A DNA stretch of 64,000 bases, taken from Sipunculus nudus (Eukaryota; Annelida; Sipuncula; Golfingiida; Sipunculidae). Shown here piece after piece: positions 58,281 through 64,000 of the stretch (positions are counted from its first letter, which is position 1; each line of letters begins with the position of its first letter). The DNA is taken from contig CM049310.1 in assembly GCA_026874595.1 (NCBI GenBank), positions 28,443,058 through 28,507,057 on the forward strand, written 5' to 3'. Under the pieces are notes generated by a model, which worked only from the letters and a program-made list of their open reading frames with translations, did no database searches and had not been told where the DNA came from. A program made the translations under genes and the position numbers.

Positions 58281-60906
58281 ATGTAAATGCCGTGTATGTA
58301 TTTGAAATGCGTGACGAAACTTCGATTTGCCATTCTCTTCAAAGAGGAGTGTGTTGAACGTATCTAAATGCCTCACTGAGCACAGGGTAATTAAGGCCCT
58401 TTGTACACAAGCAATGTTGTCCAATCTTTTATATCGCACCTGCAATTAAAATAGCGGCTAATATTTAGGTTCCAGTTTTAGATAATTCTAAGGATAAGGC
58501 AAATACAATTCACCGAATCAGGTAAGTACTTGCAGTTAATGTGATTTTTCTACTTTTCGGCCCATATTTTCCCTTGCGTAAATCGGAAGTTTGCGATTAT
58601 AAGGCTTTTATTAATAAATATATAGGGAATGGTTTTGGTTTTCAGACTTGCTTGCAAATAAGCAGCATTTTCGGTAAACCGACTTGCAAATAAGCGGTTT
58701 CGTCAGTATATTCATATTTTGGATATGGGCATAAATGTGTGCAGATTGTTCACATTACGTTAATCGTGTGTTTGTAATTATAAATCATTTTGAAAATGTA
58801 TAAAATAAATACTATAGAATTTAATTATTAAAAAAATAATAAAAAGCAGAATTGCAATTCTATAGAGAATGAATCATCAAGTTGATATGTCCTTTGGTTG
58901 GGTCATTCATATTTCAGCATGTAATGTGTAGAATCTCAAACGCCTACCTCAATGGATGAGTGAATGAACTGAAAGGAATCTCAGTCTTAATTCCTTTCCA
59001 TCCATCTGTGTCCAGCTGTATTTTTATGAACAATTTTATTAGTTACACATTGAGAGAGAAAATTATGATATGAGGTAGACTTTCAATGTGCTTAATTTGC
59101 TTAAGAAAAATGAACCACACTCTTACATATTATTTTTGAAATTTTTTAATTATTTTAAATTATGAGAAATGTACGTTTTACAACATATCAGTCCCTCTGA
59201 TGGTGGTCAGATGCAAAAAACGCTTTAGTTGACAGCTGCTGATTTGATATTGTCATGCTAAAACTGAAACACATAACCAGTTGAATCAATGATGGTTATT
59301 CATGCAGGGACACATCTGATTGGTCAGATCATTGGAAAGAGTAACAAAGTTTGTGAAACATAAACTTGAGATTTATAAAAAATATTTATTACCATATTAT
59401 GGCAGTCACTTTTATATGTTGCTTTCTGGGAAATAACTGATTTAAAATAAACTTTAAAATTGAATTATCCCTAGAAAAAGGTGGACAATCCCTTAAAACA
59501 GAGGAACACGAGAACAGAGTATAGAATGGATTAAACATCATTTCTAAAGAATGGGAAGAAAAAAAGGCCATACTCACGGGATATTTCCCCAGCCCTCGGT
59601 CACTTCCTCGGGATCATACTTGCCATGTGAAGCACAGCCTGTGTAAATTAATCTTAGATGTAACAGCAATCCGCCCAACTCTAAAACCTTTAGCTCTAAC
59701 AGCCATCCGTCCAACTCCTAAACCTTTAGCTATAACAACATCTTTATGACTCTAAAACGTTTAGCTGTAACAGCCATCCATCTTTCAACTGTAAAAACCT
59801 CTAGTTGTAACAGAGATCCATCTAACTCTAGAAACTTTGGCTTGAACTGCCACACTTCTTACTCTTAAATCTGTTGCTTTATGAAATACCTTCCCGTTTC
59901 CGTTTTTTAAAATCAAACTAGTTTATTATGTTGGAACTGTTGCCATTGAACATTAAGCTAGTTCCGCTTTTACTTTGTCGTACATCGGCTTTGAACGAAG
60001 ACTTCTAATTCTGATTACAAATTTCAGGGGCGGATCCAGGATTCAGGAACAGGTTGGGTCAAACCCAGGAGGACAAATGGCAACCCAACAAAAAAGGTTA
60101 CCCGGTCTAGGTCCCTAAAAGGGGGTCAAGGCCGCAAAAAAAAAAGAAAATATCTGAAACCCTTAATAAAGGTTGCGGCTGCTGAGTAAAAGGGGAGTCC
60201 GGACCCCCTGGACCCCTCCCCTGGATCCGCTTCTGGCTTTTCATGGACCAGTGGTTGTAACCATTTGAAGCCAGAATAGTGTTTTATTATGTAAAGAGAG
60301 GAGGAGACAGTAATGCTATCATGTCATATATATATATATTTATTTATTTATTTATATAAGTGTGGGAAATGTAACACGAGTAAGTCGTTCTTCAGGTAGA
60401 CATTTAATTGCTTCAGCATGGCTTCAGAATTCAAAATCAAACATCACAAACAAATAGAATATATTTTATAATCTGAGAGAGGTGACTTTGTGACTTAAAT
60501 CATTTTATTGTCCTCTAGTAACCAGCTTGTGTTCCGATATATGCAGACCCTTCCCAAAACATATCCGGAAGCTCTGGGAATATATTTCTTCATGTGCAAT
60601 TTTAACGTAAGCAAATAAATTATCATAAATAATAAATAAAAACATTGTTTGTTTTGCTTATACATCGCTATCTTGATGCCAGCATGTCTACGCCTGAAGC
60701 TGTCGAAGGTTTACATTGTTTTAAAATGTTAGGTTTACGTTGTCTACAGGCAAGTAGAATTCTTTTACGCCTGTAATAGGATGAGATGCGTAGGCAACTG
60801 GTGTAAATACCTGGTGCAACTTACCGGCGTTCATTTCTTCTGCAGCTATTTTACTCATCACAGATAACATAAAAAACATCATCTCCATCATCTTGAAAGA
60901 GCCCAT
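53616..60906 (-). CDS. Gene B: secreted VCBS-repeat zincin-like protein, 756 aa, three coding exons
   Basis: Coding exons are 60825..60906, 59578..59638 and 53616..55743 (minus strand), with GT-AG introns of 1186 and 3834 bp in the same phases (1, 2) as gene A. The product has a signal peptide (FKMMEMMFFMLSVMSKIAA), then G-C-ASHGKYDPEEV. Five DxDxDGxxD calcium loops lie at residues 87-95, 143-151, 192-200, 246-254 and 304-312. The zincin motif AHEVGHNELDQP (His549, Glu550, His553) is intact, with QESFATLSNQYF (Glu649) as candidate third ligand and a CSVC pair (528, 531) before it. It differs from gene A mostly between the last calcium loop and the HEVGH motif. The introns are enlarged by a LINE remnant, microsatellite and MITE. 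Function is unknown; an extracellular peptidase-like role is inferred as for gene A. Confidence 0.9.
55870..57580 (+). mobile_element. Decayed L1-like LINE in intron 2 of gene B
   Basis: Plus-strand frames, antisense to gene B, give scattered LINE text. It includes NKYFARLEKY near 55905, FFTDFETAFDSKDHTFVF (about 56441-56494, the (I/L)DFEKAFD motif of reverse transcriptase), and IEMLFCMIRQNNNVKIDELG (56643-56702, the region before YADD). A later piece reads RYIKSVPDIFDDEGNIIFYL (57450-57510). It is heavily frameshifted and accounts for much of the extra length of this intron over that of gene A. Confidence 0.65.
57581..59577. other. Intron 2 of gene B, 5' part
   Basis: AT-rich intronic sequence with an AT microsatellite at about 58236..58280. 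No further gene or repeat was recognised. Confidence 0.5.
59578..59638 (-). CDS. Gene B exon 2 (61 nt)
   Basis: The acceptor is AATTTACACAG before 59638 and the donor is CCC|GTGAGT after 59578. It encodes Gly(split)-CASHGKYDPEEVTEGWGNI and the first two bases of Pro. It has the same length, phase and near-identical peptide as gene A exon 2. Confidence 0.88.
59650..59880. repeat. ~45-bp tandem repeat in intron 1 of gene B
   Basis: About five degenerate units of CTAAAACCTTTAGCTGTAAC and AGCCATCCATCCAACT. It lies immediately 5' (in gene sense) of exon 2. Confidence 0.8.
60025..60235. mobile_element. MITE, GGCGGATCC-type TIR, in intron 1 of gene B
   Basis: Starts CAGGGGCGGATCCAGG and ends CTGGATCCGCTTCTG, giving imperfect inverted repeats. 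The interior includes AAACCCAGGAGG and GGGGTCAAGGCC. No clear target duplication was found. It is a relative of the copy in the LINE at 32179..32385. Confidence 0.7.
60825..60906 (-). CDS. Gene B exon 1 (signal peptide)
   Basis: ATG at 60906..60904 opens 27 codons plus one base, closing AAEEMNA-G at the donor GCCG|GTAAGT. It shares the AAEE-x-x-A-G ending and phase with gene A exon 1. A Met-rich hydrophobic core (MMEMMFFMLSVM) serves as signal. Met6 is an alternative start, and an upstream in-frame Met at 61026 is not favoured because the intervening text is not signal-like. Confidence 0.83.
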
Positions 60907-63897
60907 CCTCCTTGAAATTAGAACAGATACAACCCATAATTTATTTGTTACTTCATCAATCTTAAGAAATTGGCCTATAGGTAGCTTGTCTAGTGTTTGA
61001 AAAGGAAATGAAAGGTAACTAAACATATAACTGATATATTGTTATTTAGTTTTTGTTTTGTTTCCTATGCTTCAGAAGGAGGAGACAGTCCAACACTATT
61101 TATCTGTGGGATATCTGCCTTTATCTTTTTATTTCCGTTTCAATTTTTTACATGGATGTGTACACAGTTGTTACATTTATGGATATAATTAAGGAACAGG
61201 TTGCGTCTGTTAATAATATTGGACGGTAGCTTTATTTAAAGGTATTCGGATTACGTCCTGGGCCGTTAAACTTAAGTAAACCTATTCCATGTGCCTTTGC
61301 TGTGTGATGGGAGGATTTCATATAGATCTCACAATTTGCCCGGATTTGATCGGCTCGTACACATTTGATATCTTGAACTGAATCTTATCAACAACTCAGA
61401 TCTAGTAATGCATGTTGTTTTTATTCGCTGTTGACAATTTGAGACTAAGAGGCAGAAATACTGTTCTTTTACTGAGATCTAAAATGTTAAGTCACAGGGG
61501 ATTTCCCAGTGTGTGATGTCACTGCCGAGTTGACAGTGCTCATAGATGTGCCAATAGTTTTTAACAAATCACACAACCTCATGTTTTTAGTAGAAAAATA
61601 GATAGAAAAATGTTTTTCGTCAAGGAATTGGGCTCATTTTATGTAAAATCTATATTAATTTTTTTTCATAGGAAATTATGTTTTATGCTCATACGTTTGC
61701 TTGACCTTCAGGAGCTCTGATTAAAAACAATAATTCTTACTTCAAGCTTAATTAATAATCCCTGATGTTGGTTATTTTGAAACCAAGGTGCACGGTTTCA
61801 ATAATCATTAAATGAGCCGTGAATACATGCTCATAAATGCCATTATTCGGTCCTGATGTGATAAACTGTTTATTATTATGAATATTGGTATGATTTATGA
61901 CTGTGTAAAAAAAAGAATCAGTAATTGTACTCTGAAAAGAGGGTTACCGAACCTATCATATATAAATCTTTAATATATCACGATTTAAATCTTCTAAATA
62001 ACAAGGTGGACAATTTTATATACAGGCTTTAGATTTATGGAAGGTTTACGGCAATCAAGCTGTAGGTGTCCATTAGGGTTCTAGGGCATTTGCGCCGAAA
62101 ACAATGTGTCCACTGTAAGGGCCAATAAGGGTCAGCTGTTTTATACTTAATGACCCGTGGTTCTGATAACTTAAAAGTTATTACACAGAGTATGTTTCGG
62201 CCAAAAGATACGAAACTAAACTATATAACCGTACTTGTCCTTTGATTACTAGATTAGAGCACTCTGTCAAGCAAGAATCTGGTATTGTCAGTGGAACAAC
62301 GACAATTCTAAAAGCGGAATTCTCAAAATAACTTTATAAAGTGTTTTAGCATGATATGTATTGTTTATATGAGGTAATAATTTAAATCTCTTGAATTGAT
62401 AAATTCCGTTACTTAACATATACATATATCCAGTTTTGTTTTATGTGTCTTACAAAATAATAAAGCTGCTATATATTTTTCACATTTATTACTAATTTTT
62501 TCCATATTAATTCCAGTAATTTTAAATACGTTTAATTAAGAAAATAATATACCTGTATCATTTTTAAAAAGTGATTTTGAAAAATGTCAGTAATATTCCA
62601 GGGTAAGTGGTCAGGTTATAAGCTCCCATGCTAATTTTAAGAAGTAACTTGTTTTAGCGAAAATACACGTGTATACCGATAACATATATCACTAACTATA
62701 AACCAAAAGTTCCTTCTCTTGAATGAGAATAAAATATGACCTTATAATTACCAAAGAAATGCTTTCACAATATTTAAAGTAAAATCTATAGTTTATGTTA
62801 TTTATAATAATATTTAGTTAAATAAACAAATAGAATCAATCGAATAAAAACTGACCTCATGTTCAACATAAACGGCTAATTCTCCTGGAAATCTCTTCAT
62901 TGGTCTCTGTGGAAACCGATTTTGGACTCCTAGTTATAGGATGGTCAGATAGAATTAGCAATGTTAATTATTTGGATATTAAAATAAAGCTTCAACAACG
63001 GGAGAATAATCAGGAATATGCTGGCAAGCATTAAACTTTAATGTCCGTCACAAATCACTATTTACAGACAGGGGTCAATCGGGCTAATCTGAATAAATCC
63101 ATAAAAAAATTTGATCTTTCTGGCTTTTGTGTCTATGTTTAAGATATTCTGTTTAGATTTCATTAAGATTCATCACACATTTAGCAGATATGTATTATAT
63201 AAAGGAGACATATATGCAGGATAAAGCTTTTCTTTTCTTTTCCTTGAGAGAAACTACATATTTTTTTTAAGTTTTACTTTTTATGTTCGAGATATAAAGG
63301 CAGATAAGATGATTGTTCTAGGGATACAGGGATCCATACCTACCCATGAATCGGAAGTAATATCAATGAAACCGTTTTAAAAAATACAGTTATTCATGCA
63401 CCAGAAAATAGGATTGGATTTTCAACAGTATTTGTGGATGTGTGGAGGTCGATTAAATATAATTGGGTAATGACATATTCCAAATAAAAGAAATGATTTC
63501 AGGTATTTTAATAAAACATATGCTGTTAATTACTGTATTAAAGAGCCATGAGCATATTTCAATGTGCAAGCATCCCAAGTCGTAAGTTGTTAAGATCATA
63601 TGTAAATATTAATCAGATTTGGCATCGAAGTTCTTTCTTAAAGGAGGCGCAAAACACCCATCGATGTAAAATGGGTAATAATATAATCCATGTTCAGACG
63701 AGACATTATTCCAAAAAGAACCAATTTAAAAACCATTAGATCCTCTAAATTGTCAAAGGAAATGAAACACGTTATAGTTTATTCTTGATCTAATTGCTCT
63801 ATACCTGTCTATAGAGATATTTAAAGGCAGCTGAAATAACTTAAATGTTAAATTACTTGACGGCATGTACATTCATGTCAGGCGCGGTCATTTAAAT
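60907..63897. other. Intergenic, 5' flank of gene B
   Basis: About 3 kb of AT-rich DNA with no gene, RNA or repeat that I recognise. The promoter of gene B should lie in its first part. No convincing TATA box was identified. Confidence 0.45.
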
Positions 63898-63985
63898 GAT
63901 GAGTCTTGTTGATATCGATATGTTATTGATATGTTATCGAATGTTATTGATATGTTATCGAATGTTATTGATATGTTAACGATAA
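63898..63985. repeat. Short tandem repeat (TGTTATTGATATGTTATCGA)
   Basis: About four copies of a 19-24-bp unit (ATTGATATGTTATCGAATGTT) near the window edge. Confidence 0.85.
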
Positions 63986-64000
63986 TCACTTGCCGATAAT

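Noticed and set aside
24771-60906. Bacterial contamination or recent horizontal transfer of the VCBS genes
   Set aside because: Both genes have two phased introns, a separate signal exon, and eukaryotic repeats in introns. An ancient bacterial origin of the domains cannot be excluded, but the loci are nuclear.

Overview
The window reads as nuclear DNA of an animal, most likely a bivalve mollusc. It is AT-rich, its genes are split by GT-AG introns, simple AT runs are frequent, and much of it consists of tandem-repeat-bearing elements with GGTCAAGGTCA-type modules and ~155 bp monomers of the kind common in molluscs. The bivalve assignment is inference; no species is claimed.

Only two convincing protein-coding genes are present, both on the minus strand and paralogous to each other. 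Gene A is join(24771..26892, 27450..27510, 28143..28221) complement (753 aa). Gene B is join(53616..55743, 59578..59638, 60825..60906) complement (756 aa). Each has a signal-peptide exon, a 61-nt second exon (G-C-[SA]-SHGKYDPEEV-x2-GWG), and one long exon. The long exon encodes five VCBS/FG-GAP-type DxDxDGxxD calcium loops followed by a zincin-like domain with an intact HEVGH motif. Intron positions and phases (1, then 2) are identical. The first ~285 and last ~275 bp of the long exon are 97-98% identical between paralogs, while the middle is strongly diverged, which suggests gene conversion. I know of no name for this domain combination and treat it as an uncharacterised secreted calcium-binding metallopeptidase-like family.

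The rest is repeats. From 0 to 11 kb there are minisatellites and three copies of a 2.6 kb element ending in a 31-nt palindrome, one copy flanked by a ~70 bp direct repeat. From 14 to 18 kb there are two hAT-like non-autonomous transposons with exact 8-bp target duplications. From 19.4 to 20.5 kb there is a CT/AT microsatellite and a ~140 bp tandem array. From 21.7 to 23.7 kb there is a nearly perfect inverted repeat (371-bp arms, 2 mismatches, 1256-bp spacer). From 28.9 to 34.7 kb there is a duplicated block made of a 57-bp minisatellite plus its flank, bracketing an L1-like LINE remnant that itself carries two MITEs. From 34.9 to 46.7 kb there are tandem-repeat elements and further L1-like fragments (ORF1, endonuclease, reverse transcriptase). 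From 49.1 to 50.0 kb there is a 28-bp minisatellite. From 51 to 53.5 kb there is a GGTCA-module element holding a tRNA-SINE, then a PIF/Harbinger-like MITE just downstream of gene B. The large introns of gene B hold an antisense LINE remnant and a MITE.

No rRNA, functional tRNA, CRISPR array or operon was seen. Intergenic stretches with nothing recognisable are stated as such.
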